The notes: a model not told the origin generated them from the letters alone. 64,000 bases of DNA from Taudactylus pleione (GCA_031769625.1 JAUIMM010000121.1:10869501-10933500), one strand, 5' to 3'. Shown: positions 1-11,264, counted from the first letter of the stretch. Numbers and translations are program-made.

Positions 1-419
1 TTTTACTAGTTGTGTCTTGTTAGTAAAAGCAATGATCTTTTAAATATCGGGTATAAGCACGAACAGAAGTTTTGGGTTTTAGCAACCCCCAAGGCTGCTA
101 AATATAAAATATAAATGTGTCTAGCTGTTGTATAGCTGTCCAGGAGCACCAGCAGCACAGTAACAATCATATCAGTAATAATTTGTAGACTCTGTGGACG
201 CAGTATTCAGTAAAGAATGGAGACTGTCAATGAATACATAATTTTTTTTTATTATATATAAAAACAATTGATTATGCAGAATGACGCAGGGGACTGACAT
301 AGAGAGATGCATGGGACTGAGCTGGAGAGATGCATGGGACTGAGCTGGAGAGACGCAGGGGTGTGATCTGAAGTAATTCAAGGGTGTACGCTGTATAGAT
401 GCTGTGTTGAAAGCTCCCA
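1..419. repeat. Interspersed repeat with short tandem units (GAGCTGGAGAGACGCAGGGG)
   Basis: From about 280 to 390 a unit of about 22 bp resembling GAGCTGGAGAGACGCAGGGG recurs, and the same units recur at 1075-1345. The two halves are separated by a MITE at 420-1040 whose CCA target duplication shows they were once continuous. Bases 1-170 show nothing else recognisable. The ORFs here are repeat by-products. Confidence 0.55.
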
Positions 420-1040
420 GGACCTCATTCAGAGTCGGTCGAAGCGGCCGCACGGTCGTACGGGAAAAGGGGCCGGATATTCAAATGATTCCCTCGCAAG
501 TTGCGTCCCTAAGTTCGGATCGGTAGCTGGCCGACTAAGGGGAGGAAGCGGCCGGAATTAAAAAAAATACGCCCTCTTCTCGTACGCATTGCACGTCATC
601 TCCGGGCATATAAGGATTAATCGAGACCATCGGGAACCATCGGAACTGGTCGTAGAGCTTAAGGTTGACCATACCCTCTCTTAAGCTCTACGATCATGTC
701 AGTGTAAAAACCTCCCATGTCACATGTGCCATGACGCTACTTTGTTAATTATGCACTCCCATAAACCGTATGCACTCCCATAAAACGCCGTTTGCATAAT
801 TAGGCACGCCTGCGTTCGGATCTCCACTCCCCCGTTTTCAAGCACCTTCCCCTGTTACCACCCACAAACGCCTCAATCTGTCACTCAAACTACCGACTTG
901 GCTGTGTTCAAGGAGAGAGAAATTTCTGATCGTAGCGGCTAGTTTGCGCACGCGCATTGCGAACTTTACGCATGCGCAGTATAGCGAACATCGGTGGCGT
1001 ACGACCGTGCGGCCGCTTCGACCGACTCTGAATGAGGTCC
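420..1040. mobile_element. MITE, GGGCCTGATTCAG family (B type), TSD CCA
   Basis: Inverted termini of more than 40 bp (GGACCTCATTCAGAG... and its complement) enclose 621 bp. The flanks are CCA at 417-419 and 1041-1043. The related host repeat near 1225 reads cacccagagtgg at the equivalent place, with no insertion, which supports a 3-bp target duplication. No coding capacity. Three-base duplications fit PIF/Harbinger-type transposition; that is inference. Confidence 0.8.
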
Positions 1041-1400
1041 CCAGAGTGGCCGCACCCTGCCTGGGACACGCAGGCGTGTGAGCTGGAGAGACGCAGGGGT
1101 GTGAGCTGGATAGATGCAGGGGTGTGAGCTGGAGAGACGCAGGAGCTGGAGAGACCCAGGGGTGTGATTTGAAGAAACGCAGGGGTGTACGCTGGAAGAC
1201 GTGGTGTGGAAAGCGCACCACCCAGAGTGGCCGCACCCTGCCTGGGACGCGCCGGCCCTAGCTAGTTTCGTAGCACCCAGAGTGGCTGGACCTTGCCTGG
1301 GACACGTTGGGATGTGAGCTGGCGGGACGTAGGTGTGTGAGCTGGAGAGACAGGTGAACATAATGGAATAACAGCCACATACTTGGGCAACCTCTAGACT
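1041..1400. repeat. Continuation of the tandem-unit repeat
   Basis: GAGCTGGAGAGACGCAGGGGT-like units, and two copies of CCCAGAGTGGCCGCACCCTG spaced about 180 bp apart. Non-coding. Confidence 0.5.
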
Positions 1401-1571
1401 CACGAAGAGTCATACTTCAGCACTCAGGAGAGGAAAAACTCCCTGTGGAGGGAACCATGGCTTCAGGATCGCCCTTCCCTCTGGGCATTAAGAGGTATAC
1501 TAATAGATAAAGGGAGAGGTTCAATATTTTAGAATACTTACCTAAGATAATCAGCTGCTGTATTGACTAAT

Positions 1572-1872
1572 GGGGCACATCCACTAGACGATCTACTCCC
1601 TGTCCACTCTCTAAATTATTTTCTCTTGATTTTTTCCCTTGAAATGTTATCTTTCAGTCTGAACGATTTGCAAACTATCTTTAATAGATCAAGTGAAATT
1701 GACCTGCATGTTTAGTCGACTGACGAGATGATCAAACGACCAGCGGGAGCGCGCATCGTTGATCGTTAACGACCAAACACTGCACGATTTATAAACAATT
1801 TTTAAATGATTGAACGATAATGACGTCGTTATCGTTCAATCGCCTGCTAAAATCGTGTAGTGGATGCCCCCC
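1572..1872. mobile_element. MITE with TIR GGGGCACATCCACTAG
   Basis: The left end GGGGCACATCCACTAGACGA and the right end (complement) GGGGGGCATCCACTACACGA are inverted. The interior includes GACCAGCGGGAGCGCGCATCG and ATTGAACGATAAT-like stems, shared with the copy at 38521-38841. Non-coding foldback of about 300 bp. Confidence 0.75.
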
Positions 1873-2939
1873 TTACTTAAGGGAAAAGAGAGGAGAAGAC
1901 ATTGTTAGTGTAAGAACAAGCAGAGTGACAAACTGTAAATATAGGTGTGGTTGTGAAGAGGACAAATCTCTACATAATACAGTAGGTTAATTGCCCAAAG
2001 GGCCTATTTTATTCCCCCTAATGTGTGGATAATAGAAATAAGTTCTCTTATAATAACAAGTGGGTACATTCTGAATATAAATAAGGGATGGGGCATGACT
2101 ATTGCCTACAGTGCATGTGGTGATGTAAAAAATCTTCTTATTCATTGCAGTTGATTAATGTGCCCCTAAGCTTGTATATGTACAGCCATTGTTATCACAT
2201 GCTAAGCACATTTACCTCAAACTAATACAAATTAATTTATATGCCGCTGTCTGTCTCTTACTCCATCATCCTGTCCCTCCTCACCACCCTTTGTATTACT
2301 AATGATCCCTCTGCCAGCTCTCCTCACTCTGCACTGTCCTCTGTTACTGTCTCACGTGGACAGTTCTCCTGCCTTTTCCTCGTCCATGATATAAGTCTCT
2401 GTTCTTCCAGCTACTTTGTGTATTTATCATCCATACCTTCCTCTTGATTTCTCTAATACTACATTATGAATTTTCATTCCTAAATGTTATTCCTTCCTGT
2501 ACTTCTCCTAATTATATGTCCTTGTACATATAATCCCTGTTCTATATTGTCCTGTCTTTCACCCTAATATACCGCACTCTGCTTTCCTTACCCACCTCCA
2601 TCATACCCTGCTATGTAGGACTTACCTTCCTCCTTCCTGGCCAGTAACTGTAACCTGCAGCAACTGTAGGCAGGATGTTACAGGATGAGGCACTGTGATG
2701 TCACAGGATAGGTGTATGATGTCACAGCAACCATAGCAATGCTGCTGAGTTACAGCTATCCTACATATACATCAATTATAACTGGATTTACATGAACTTG
2801 CAATAAAAAAAGAGAATAATGTAGAAAAAGAACTATAAGGCAATGTTGTACAGAGTGCCCCAATATATAAGTGAAGAGATAATCTAAGTGATAGTAAAAT
2901 CTAGATAATATTCACCATTTACATTTTAGAAGCAAACAA
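1873..2939. other. Intergenic or intronic stretch, nothing recognised
   Basis: AT-rich DNA with a pyrimidine-rich segment at 2240-2640 and TGATGTCACAGGAT-type short repeats at 2690-2740. No exon, RNA gene or element boundary was recognised. Probably part of the CFAP65 upstream intron. Confidence 0.4.
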
Positions 2940-3480
2940 GATTTATGGTACCTACCTGTTAAATCTCTTTCTCTATCTTTATCTGGGGGACTCTTCATTA
3001 CACTTGGTAGTGTGGGATAGAGACGTCAGCACTTAATGTGCTAGCTATTTAGTGGTATAAAAACTCCTCCCCTCTAACCTCTCTTCAGTTTGAACTTCAT
3101 TCTACTCATATATTCTACAAATGAGGGATAGATCAAAGTGTCGCCCAGATGACGTCAGAGATATAGATTTATCTGGTAAGTACCATAAATCTTGTTCTCT
3201 CTTTGTTCATCTGAGGCACACTTCATTACACTTGGGGATGTACAAAATCTGTCCCTATGGGAGGGAGTGTCCAGATTTATCTGAGCTAATACTTTACAAT
3301 TAACGTTGGATTCACTGGGAGTCATGAAAACTGTAAACATTTGGTGAATGTATGGACTGAGAACCATGTATTCATTTCTACATAACTGCTCTGCGGATGT
3401 CCCTATCTGAGCTGCCCATGAAGTACTTACTGAACGGGTGGAATGAGCAGAAATGTAACTGGAACAGATCAATCACTGCC
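2940..3480 (-). pseudogene. DIRS-like retroelement 3' relic (tyrosine recombinase C-terminus)
   Basis: Read on the minus strand, about 3450-3370 encodes AHSTRSVSTSWAAQIGTSAE followed by QLC, matching the C-terminal signature of DIRS tyrosine recombinases; the same motif occurs in the DIRS relic at 36.4-39.0 kb. Beyond it, 2940-3220 carries GATTTATGGTAC(C/T)TACC in both orientations, with TTAAATCTCTTTCTCT, the kind of terminal sequence seen in the other DIRS copy. Only the 3' end survives. Confidence 0.6.
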
Positions 3481-4180
3481 ATATAAAGGTTCATGTGGGC
3501 CTGGAGCTAAAATATATGATGGGCCTATTGTGTACCGCAGCAGGGGGTGTGAACAGCGCCATAGGGATGTGGGAGGTGTGACCAGTGTTGTGTGGGTGTG
3601 GTCTGCACAGGGGATATATTAATAGTGTAAATGTGAGAGTCTAAGAACAAAGGGAAATACTCCTTGTTAACCTAACCAGACAAAAAAAGATCTATTTATT
3701 TATTTTCAGGGCCACATAGGACCCTTTCCTATGGGGTTTCCCAGACATGCCGAGGCTTCCCACTTCCCAAGTGAAGTGGGCAGTCAAGATGGCAGATTAC
3801 ACGATTTGCGAGGATCCGTATCATTGTGGCCCTGTACCCTGCTTCACAACGCTGATTTGCCGCACTGTGTAGCATGGGTGGGACCATGATGATGTGATTG
3901 TGCCATCATGCCTTCTGTGCCGCCCACAATATCACGTGTCAAACACAGGAAGAACAGCATGCTGTCACAAACGGCCCTCTGTGATGATGTATGTAGCAGT
4001 GCCATACTATTATTGCCACCCCAGGCACCCGTAACTGCCTGTCATATGTGGAGAAGACACAAACAAGGTGCCAAGAAAGGCAGTTAAAGAATATTCAAGC
4101 CCAGTTGCACAGTGCACATCAATAACAAATTAGTGATGAATATAAAGTAAAAAAGTAGGCACTCCACAGACGGATTGGGT
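3481..4180. other. No recognised feature
   Basis: Mixed-composition DNA without a recognisable exon or element boundary. 3800-3950 has GC-rich segments (GCGCC, ATCACGTG) that could be MITE remains. Confidence 0.35.
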
Positions 4181-4345
4181 ACGATGTCCCAACGGTCACA
4201 ATACCGGCAGTGGAATAACAACGGTCAAATTCCCGATGAATGTTAGCGAGTATTCTAACCGTAACCCACACCTCCCGCAGCCTAACCCTAACCGTCCCCT
4301 TTGGCAGCCTAACCCTAACTGTCCCCTTTGGCAACAAAGGGTGGG
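4180..4345. repeat. CCTAACCCTAAC-containing MITE relic
   Basis: Bases 4260-4330 contain degenerate CCTAACCCTAACC runs next to AATACCGGCAGTGG. The same arrangement (CCTAACCC block beside CCGACGTCGGGAT-like stems) occurs at 47.6-48.1 kb and 58.3-58.9 kb, so this is a dispersed repeat, not a telomere. Confidence 0.5.
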
Positions 4346-6239
4346 GGTGGGGAAAGGTGAGCAGACAGGGATAAGTGTGGGGAAGCAGAGGGGGAAGGGG
4401 GGCTGCTGGCAGTAGCGGGAGACCAAGGTTTATTTGATACTGTGGAAATGACGGTCCTAGGGATTGTGAGGCAGAGTCACTGCTGTCCGGGTGCTGCATG
4501 TGGGTTGGAGTCTCACTGCAGTCAGTGCTGTCTCAGCGGTGCAGGCTTTATAAAAGCCGTGCCTCGGCCAGTGTGAAGCGGTACCTTTATAGTTGGAGGA
4601 TGAAGTCCTCCTCTGGCTGCAGGGTGATCATGTGTTTCTCCCCCTCTCTGTAGTTACCGGATACGCATGGGCCAGGCAGATGGACCTTGTACAGCAGGGC
4701 TGATTTGGGCAGTGGGCCATACAGCTGCTAGATTGGAATGAGTGAAGTGACGTCATGCGCCATTGAGGAGGCGTCGGCACATAACACTATGCAGCACAGG
4801 GAGGGCCAGTGATACCTTCCACTGCGCTGCTGCTTTCATGTGTGTCACAGTGTGACAGTATGCCCGGTGTTTGAACTGCAGCTGGTCGGAGAGGGGAAAG
4901 ATGGGACGGCGGGGGGAGGGCAGCAGGCAGGCCGTAACAGGAAGATTTTTTTTTCCTGTCTACAGTAGATCCTATGGGCCTATTTTGATGGGAGGGCCTG
5001 GAGCTGGAGCTTCACCCGCCCCATTGTTAATCCGACCCTGGCTCCAGTATATGATAACTAGATGGATTACGACCATGATTAAGCTATCTCGTGCTTAGAT
5101 GCTGGTCATCCTCTTACCTAGTATTATAAGATTGAATAGACTATCGGTCTTTCCAATACCTGCAGACCTGTCCAAGTAAATACTCAATACTTCACATTTA
5201 ACAAGGGCAAATTTCTTGCTATCTTGTCTGCTTTAGACACTACTTTAGGTTGAAATGAATGATGCATGTGAACACTGTCCTATCTTTATGGGTGACTATA
5301 TATATATGGAGACAAGATAAAGCTCCTAATTCTAACACCCTTTTGGCTGATATTATGGACAGGGGAAAAAACAATTCCCCAGTTAACCATGTAAGATGTA
5401 TCTCCTATACCGTCCGATTGGATCCCTCCCAGGGGGAGTCACAAATAGAAGCTCAGAGGCTTCTCATTGGACATCTGAGTAACTGTCCGCCCCTTACCTA
5501 CCACAAACGCTTCCTACTAGTGAATCACTGCCAGGGCCAGTTAAGCCTATATGCCCAGAAAATGGGGCCGACACTCCCCCCGTTTTCTGGAATGCTCCCC
5601 GTCGTCTTCCCCAAACGCCAGCAGCATGTCAATCATGTGCATTTGAGGCACTGCAACATCGCAGGACCATATCTGTATATGTGCAGTGTGACTCCTGTAC
5701 ATGCGCAGGACATTTACACATGGGAGATTTGCGTTAGCATCAGATTTATGTAAATCTCTCAATCAGGCCTTTAGTTAGCAATTGTAGACGCTCATGTGAA
5801 GTGGTTTGTCATAAAAGTGTAGTGTGTGGGTATATATGTATACATGTATGTGTATGTAAGTTTAAGCTTCACTTAGTGACTGTGGTCTAGATTTAATATC
5901 TTCTTAGTATAGCTATCAACCACTTGCCTGGCACTAGAGCATGAGATGCAACCGCAGCCAGGAGTGTGTTACCTGACCAGGTCACATCTCATGAGTCAGT
6001 GCTGCAGGTTCAGATCCCCCCTGTGTAACGGAAAAAAATATGTTCTGCACATGTGCAGAATGGATTTCCTCCCTGCACCACGCTCCGCTGCACTCTGCAA
6101 GAAGGAGGAGAGGGGGCGGGGCTAGACTCTGGGGGGGAGTCGTTGGGGGTTGGATGAATTGGCACCAGGGGGGAAGGGGGGTCATGATAATTAAGAAAAA
6201 AAAATATTTGTCTTGGGGTAGTGTATATATGTGTATAGG
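4346..6239. other. Mostly unrecognised sequence with one MITE-like end
   Basis: 5500-5775 has the look of a B-type MITE relic (ending TCTCAATCAGGCCTTTAG near 5776). The ORF at 5259-5753 has no recognised domain and uneven codon content. Nothing else was identified. Confidence 0.35.
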
Positions 6240-6246
6240 TATGTGT

Positions 6247-6248
<2 letters not shown>

Positions 6249-6288
<40 letters not shown>
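6249..6288. repeat. (AT)n microsatellite
   Basis: About 38 bp of uninterrupted alternating AT, adjoining the Penelope-type terminal fragment that follows. Confidence 0.9.
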
Positions 6289-6290
<2 letters not shown>

Positions 6291-6660
6291 GTCCACCATA
6301 TGGATGGCACTCCCATCAACCAGGGTATAAAGGGCCAGGGTGCTCTGCTTCTGTGTATGCCACAGCACAAATATCGTCCAATGAGCGGCACTCCTCTGGA
6401 CTGAAAACAAACTACAGGAGACAGTGGTGAAGTTCCAACGTTTCGGATATAACTCCTTGTTCACGGAACAGACAAATACAAGACACAAACACATACAAAT
6501 ACACTTACCTATATAGTGTCTAAATGCTGACTCGCGCCATGAGCTGGCCCTCCGGCCCGTCATCGGCATCCACCGCACTTCCGGGTTCGCGTCACTTCCG
6601 ATTTCGCCAGCCGGAAGTACGTAAGTGGTCATGCTCGGTCCCGTAGCCATGGAGACAGTG
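6288..6660 (-). repeat. Penelope-type pLTR-like fragment
   Basis: On the minus strand the motif CCGAAACGTTGGAAC occurs at about 6446-6432, downstream of ACAAGGAGTTATAT, the same arrangement (stem, GAAACGTTG) as in the pLTR of the PLE at 7147-13885. It abuts a TA microsatellite, as that element does. No RT remains here. Confidence 0.4.
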
Positions 6661-6847
6661 TACACGGGGAGTCATCACCATACCCCTACCGAGTGATATA
6701 AACAAAACACCAATCAGTGCACAGTCAAGTGGCAGATACTAAGGATAAATAATAATAATGTTGGTACTCAGCTGTATAACAAATGTAGAAAAATATCCCT
6801 AGATGAAAAACGAGAGTAAACAAGAAAACGACACTATATCAAATATA

Positions 6848-7077
6848 TTGGCTGCTCTGGTCCTGGTCTTCCCTGGTAAGAGGCGGGGCTGCAGCACAGT
6901 TCAAAATTCAAATAGGGGAGCCGCACCAACTGTCATTTCACACGCTGCCAAACATCACTGGCTGGGACTCACTGGCAGTTGGTGTGACTCCCCTATTTGC
7001 ATTTTGGACTGTACTGCAGCCCCACCTCTGGTGCAGCCACCAATCATAAATTACCAGGGAAGTCCAGGACCAGAGCA
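6848..7077. repeat. Foldback repeat, arms about 110 bp
   Basis: CTCTGGTCCTGGTCTTCCCT at 6855 is complemented by AGGGAAGTCCAGGACCAGAG near 7060, and ATAGGGGAG..CACCAACTG is complemented by CAGTTGGTGTGACTCCCCTAT. The centre is near 6955. Non-coding palindromic MITE. Confidence 0.7.
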
Positions 7078-7109
7078 TTGTGTCCCTCCTGGAGAGGGTC
7101 ATGTTGGGA

Positions 7110-7146
7110 GGTATGTATATATATATATATATATAATATATATAAA
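7110..7146. repeat. (TA)n microsatellite at PLE left edge
   Basis: Alternating TA directly abutting the left end of the Penelope-like element; another (TA)n lies just past its right end at 13914-13947. Confidence 0.85.
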
Positions 7147-7402
7147 TCCAAAGACAAGACAGGCACTCAGGAGGCACGATTATAATGCTCAAAATCCAAG
7201 TGTATTAAAGCTTTGTCAACGTTTCAGGGCAGCAGCCCTTTCGTCAGGACACACTTGCACAAACAGGCAACAAAGATGTAAACACTTACCCATCATAAAT
7301 ACCCACAAGTACATGCCTCAGCCGCCGCCAGTGTCCAGCTGCGAAAGGACGCCCACAGTAGATGCGCTTCCGAGTCCCGCCTGCCTCTGGTGTCTAGCAA
7401 CC
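7147..7402 (-). repeat. Inverted copy of PLE 3' terminal region
   Basis: Starts TCCAAAGACAAGACAGG and reads as the complement of GTCTTGTCTTTGGA at the element's right edge. Homology continues to CTAGCAACCACC near 7400, where it is fused to the truncated RT sequence. Confidence 0.85.
7214..7275 (-). ncRNA. Hammerhead-ribozyme-like motif (inverted PLE copy)
   Basis: On the minus strand it reads CTGACGA, then AAGGGC-TGCT-GCCCT, then GAAAC. That is CUGANGA box, stem II and GAAA box of a hammerhead, with one extra A in the core. Hammerheads in PLE pLTRs are established. Stem I pairing is poor, so this copy may be inactive. Confidence 0.4.
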
Positions 7403-7408
7403 ACCCTG

Positions 7409-7733
7409 CCGAAGCTACATAAAGACAGTATAAAACCACCTGGGAGACCGATTATCTCGGCTCGAAATTTGCAGTTCTTTTTGTGTAACAGATTTTCTGT
7501 TACACAACCCCTGTTACCACTGCAATCCTCATTACAAGACGCCACTAGTTTTTTTAAATTGCTTTTGGATGTTAAAGAAGTCCCAGCTGGTGCTCAACTG
7601 TGCTGCATGGACATCTGCAGTTCATACACCTCAATTCCCCATGTGGGTGGTTTGGAAGCCATGAGAAAGTTTGTGACCCAATATTTAGATCCTAGTATCC
7701 TGGACACAGATTTATTTACATCTGTATTAGAAT
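7409..7733 (+). pseudogene. PLE reverse transcriptase, N-terminal-side fragment
   Basis: Encodes LHKDSIKPPGRPIISARN, then MDICSSYTSIPHVGGLEAM and ends SVLE at the hAT insertion. The motifs PPGRPI(V/I)S and (D)xxSLYTSIPH are hallmarks of Penelope RTs; the latter holds the first catalytic aspartate region. The frame resumes exactly at 12068 if the hAT and one target copy are removed. Confidence 0.85.
7726..7733. other. hAT target-site duplication, left (ATTAGAAT)
   Basis: ATTAGAAT here is repeated perfectly at 12060-12067, flanking the termini TAGGGGTG and CACCCCTA. Eight bases is the diagnostic hAT length. Confidence 0.9.
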
Positions 7734-8289
7734 TAGGGGTGAGCGGGTTCGGATTTCTGAAATCCGAGCCCCCCCGAACCCCCCCGATCCGAGGCCGATC
7801 CGAGTCAGGCTCGACTTTTCCCGCCTGACTCGGATCTGCAATCGACGATAAACGTCATCATCCCGCCTTCCGGGTCTCGCGGGTTTTGGATCCTATATAA
7901 GGTACCCGCGTCGGCGCCATTTTCTCACTCGGCTGTGGACAGTGAAGAGGGAGGGTGGGAGTTAGGGCTGACTGGGCTGTGTAGTGTAGTGTAGTGTAGT
8001 GCAGAGTAGTGTTGTGCTGTGCTGTGCTGTGCTGCTGTTGTCCATAGGGGCTGTGTCCACTACTTCAAAGTCCATAGGGGCTGGCTGTGTTGTGCTGTGC
8101 TGCTGTTGTTAATAGGGGCTGTGTCCACTACTTCAAAGTTCTTAGGGGCTGGCTGGACTGTGTTGTGCAGTCAGTTCTCCATAGGGGCTGTGTCCACTCC
8201 AAAGTCCTGTGCAGTGTCCCAGTCCTAAAGTGGTGCTGTAGTGTTGTCCAGGGGGTGCTCTGTCCATCAGGGGTGCTCCCCCCAAGTGC

Positions 8290-9150
8290 TAAAAAAATTA
8301 TATTTTTTCTGTGTTTGTGAATTATGTGCGCAGTAGCCGCACGTGCATCAACAAAGTAGTGCCAAGCGTGCGCCTGTGTCATAAGTAAAGGGCCGGCTGG
8401 CTTGACCGTTAAAGGGTGCTGTAACCCCCAAAGTACACTCCAGTCCAAACCAAAAAAATATATATTTTTTGTGTTTGTGAATTGCGTGCGCAGTAGCCGC
8501 ACGTGCATCAACAAAGTAGTGCCAAGCGTGCGCCTGTGTCATAAGTAAAGGGCCGGCTGGCTTGACCGTTAAAGGGTGCTGTAACCCCCAAAGTACACTC
8601 CAGTCAAACCAAAAAAAAAAATATTTTCTGTGTTTGTGAATTGTGTGCGCAGTAGCCGCATGTGCATCAACAAAGTAGTGCCAAGCGTGCGCCTGTGTCA
8701 TAAGTAAAGGGCTGGCTGGCTTGACCATTAAAGGGTGCTGTAACCCCCAAAGTACACTCCAGTCCAAACCCCAAAAAAAAATATTTTCTGTGTTTGTGAA
8801 TTGTGTGCGCAGTAGCCGCACGTGCATCAACACAGTAGTGCCAAGCGTGTGCCTGTGTCATAAGCAAAGGGCCGGCTGGCTTGACCATTAAAGGGTGCTG
8901 TAACCCCCAAAGTACACTCCAGTCCAAACCAAAACAAAATATTTTTTCTGTGTTTGTGAATTGTGTGCGCAGTAGCCGCACGTGCATCAACAAAGGAGCA
9001 GCGCCAAGCGTGTGCCTGTGTCCCATAAGTAAAGAGCCGGCTGGCTCATTTCTTAAAGGGTGGTGTAACCCACAAAGTGCACTACTCTCCAGCAAAAATA
9101 AAAAAATATTTTCTGTGTTTGTGTGCGCTTTAGCCGCACGTATATATATC
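8290..9150 (+). repeat. Tandem array, about 160-bp unit, about 5 copies
   Basis: AAAGGGTGCTGTAACCCCC recurs at about 8411, 8571, 8731 and 8891, with a diverged copy near 9054. Each unit contains a poly(A) tract, TTCTGTGTTTGTGAATTGTG, GTAGCCGCACGTGCATCAAC and AAGCGTGCGCCTGTGTCAT. Long minus-strand ORFs across it are periodic artefacts. Confidence 0.9.
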
Positions 9151-9162
9151 AATATAACATAA

Positions 9163-9537
9163 ATGGAGGACCAAACTTTCTCCGATAAAAATAAAATAGG
9201 GAAAGATCAAGAACCACTTCCTCCTAGTGCTGTTGCTGCTGCTGGGAGTTGTTCATCATCCCAGAGAGGAAGTAGGAACATCACTACTTTTACTAAACAA
9301 TTGACCCTCCTACAGTCCCTAGCGATGAGGATGAAGTACGACAGCAGTCATCCTGAAGCAAAACGTATAACTGAGGCCTTGACTGCTATGTTGGTGTTAG
9401 ACGTGCGTCCGGTATCCGCCATTAGTGCAGTGGGATTTAGACAATTGATGGAGGTAGTGTGTCCCCGGTTCCAAATCCCGTCTAGATTCCACCTGCATCC
9501 TCAAAGCAGCAGCGACAAGCGTGCGTCTGTCTGTTAA
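9163..9537 (+). pseudogene. hAT transposase fragment, pre-catalytic region (ZBED-like)
   Basis: From 9163 it encodes MEDQTFSDKNKIGKDQEPLP, a serine-rich linker, and then TEALTAMLVLDVRPVSAI, SAVGFRQLMEVVCPRFQIPS. The phrase 'LDxRPxSxIxxxGFRxLxxxxxPxxxIPSR' is the conserved segment before the catalytic core of Ac/ZBED-type hAT transposases. Homology stops at about 9486, where tandem-array sequence takes over; the last ~17 codons are array. The BED zinc finger and DDE residues are not present. Confidence 0.8.
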
Positions 9538-11030
9538 AGGATGGTGTAACCCTCAAAGTGCGCTCCACAAACAATAAAAATATTCTTTTTCTTTTTTCTG
9601 TCTTTGTGAATTGTGTGGGCTGTAGCCGCACTTGCATCCTCAAAGCAGCAGCGACAAGCGTGCGTCTGTCTGTTAAAGGGTGGTGTAACCCTCAAAGTGC
9701 GCTCCACAAACAATAAAAATATTCTTTTTTTTTCTGTCTTTGTGAAATGTGTGGGCTGTAGCCGCACCTGCATCCTTAAAGCAGCAGCGACAAGCGTGCG
9801 TCTGTCTGTTAAAGGGTGGTGACACCCTCAAAGTGTGCTACACAAATAAAAATATTCTTCTTCTTTTTTCTGTCTTTGTGAATTGTGTGGGCTGTAGCCG
9901 CACTTGCATCCTCAAAGCAGCAGCGACAAGCGTGCGTCTGACTGTTAAAGGGTGGTGACACCCTCAAAGTGTGCTACACAAACAATAAAAATATTCTTCT
10001 TTTTTTTTCTGTCTTTGTGAATTGTGTGGGCTGTAGCTGCACTTGCATCCTCAAAGCAGCAGCGACAAGCGTGCGTCTGTCTGTTAAAGGGTGGTGACAC
10101 CCTCAAAGTGTGCTACACAAACAATAAAAATATTCTTCTTTTTTTTCTGTCTTTGTGAAATGTGTGGGCTGTAGCCGCACTTGCATCCTCAAAGCAGCAG
10201 CGACAAGCGTGCGTCTGTCTGTTAAAGGGTGGTGACACCCTCAAAGTGTGCTACACAAACAATAAAAATATTCTTCTTTTTTCTGTCTTTGTGAATTGTG
10301 TGGGCTGTAGCCGCACTTGCATCCTCAAAGCAGCAGCGACAAGCGTGCATCTGTCTGTTAAAGGGTGGTGTAACCCTCAAAGTGCTCCAAAAAATAAAAA
10401 ACTATTTTTTTAATGTGTTTGTGACTTGTGTGCGATGTAGCCGCACGTGCATCAACATAGTAGCAGCGCCAAGCGTGCGCCTGTGTCATAAGTCAAGGGC
10501 TGGTTTGGACTTCTGGTCCGGACTGAAGGACGTGCCAACAATTTCTGACAAGTCTACTGTCACTGCATATGATACTGTCCTCAAAGCAGCAGCGACAAGC
10601 GTGCGTCTGTCTGTTAAAGGGTGGTGACACCCTCAAAGTGTGCTACACAAACAATAAAAATATTCTTTTTTTTTCTGTCTTTGTGAATTGTGTGGGCTGT
10701 AGCCGCACTTGCATCCTCAAAGCAGCAGCGACAAGCGTGCGTCTGTCTGTTAAAGGGTGGTGACACCCACAAAGTGTGCTACACAAACAATAAAAATATT
10801 CTTCTTCTTTTTTCTGTCTTTGTGAATTGTGTGGTCTGTAGCTGCACTTACATCCTCAAAGCAGCAGCGACAAGCGTGCGTCTGTCTGTTAAAGGGTGGT
10901 GACACCCTCAAAGTGTGCTACACAAACAATAAAAATATTCTTCTTCTTTTTTCTGTCTTTGTGAATTGTGTGGGCTGTAGCCGCACTTGCATCCTCAAAG
11001 CAGCAGCGACAAGCGTGCGTCTGTCTGTTA
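9490..11030 (+). repeat. Tandem array, about 137-bp unit, about 11 copies, inside hAT coding region
   Basis: Units start CTCAAAGCAGCAGCGACAAG and contain TTAAAGGGTGGTG, CAATAAAAATATTCTT, a T-rich run, TGTGTGGGCTGTAGCCGCAC. They share GTAGCCGCAC(G/T)TGCATC and AAGCGTGCG(C/T)CTGT with the 160-bp array upstream, so both derive from one ancestral sequence. Between 10390 and 10580 the array is interrupted by one 160-bp-type piece and a short stretch reading KDVPTISDKSTVTAYDTV. Predicted 60-110 aa ORFs here are periodic artefacts. Confidence 0.88.
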
Positions 11031-11264
11031 AAGGATTACATCGGTGACAGCATCCAAGTAGGCATGTCAGACAGTCCGTACCTGTACTGGCAGGAAAAAG
11101 AAGCAATTTGGAGGTCCCTGTACAAACTGGCTCTATTTTACCTGAGTTGCCCCCCCTCCAGTGTGTACTCCGAAAGAGTGTTTAGTGCAGCTGGGAACCT
11201 TGTCAGCGAAAGGCGTAGGAGGTTGCTTCCACAAAATGTGGAGAAGATGATGTTCATAAAATGA
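11031..11264 (+). pseudogene. hAT transposase C-terminal dimerisation domain
   Basis: Encodes DSPYLYWQEKEAIWRSLYKL, LALFYLSCPPSSVYSERVFS and AAGNLVSERRRRLLPQNVEK. This matches the hAT dimerisation domain ('YW..., A..YLs.p.sS...ERvFS.AG.....RR.L.p..v...'). It stops at TGA 11262-11264, right after FIK, where the family normally ends. It is preceded directly by array sequence, so it cannot be expressed as an intact enzyme. Confidence 0.88.

Noticed and set aside
3121..3303. 60-codon plus-strand ORF
   Set aside because: Antisense to a DIRS recombinase relic and its terminal repeat.
5259..5753. 164-codon ORF
   Set aside because: No recognisable domain, no splice or start context, and its end overlaps a MITE-like terminus.
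6803..7828. 341-codon ORF as one gene
   Set aside because: Only 7409-7733 is coding (PLE RT). The beginning is a foldback repeat and an inverted pLTR, and the end runs into the hAT terminus.
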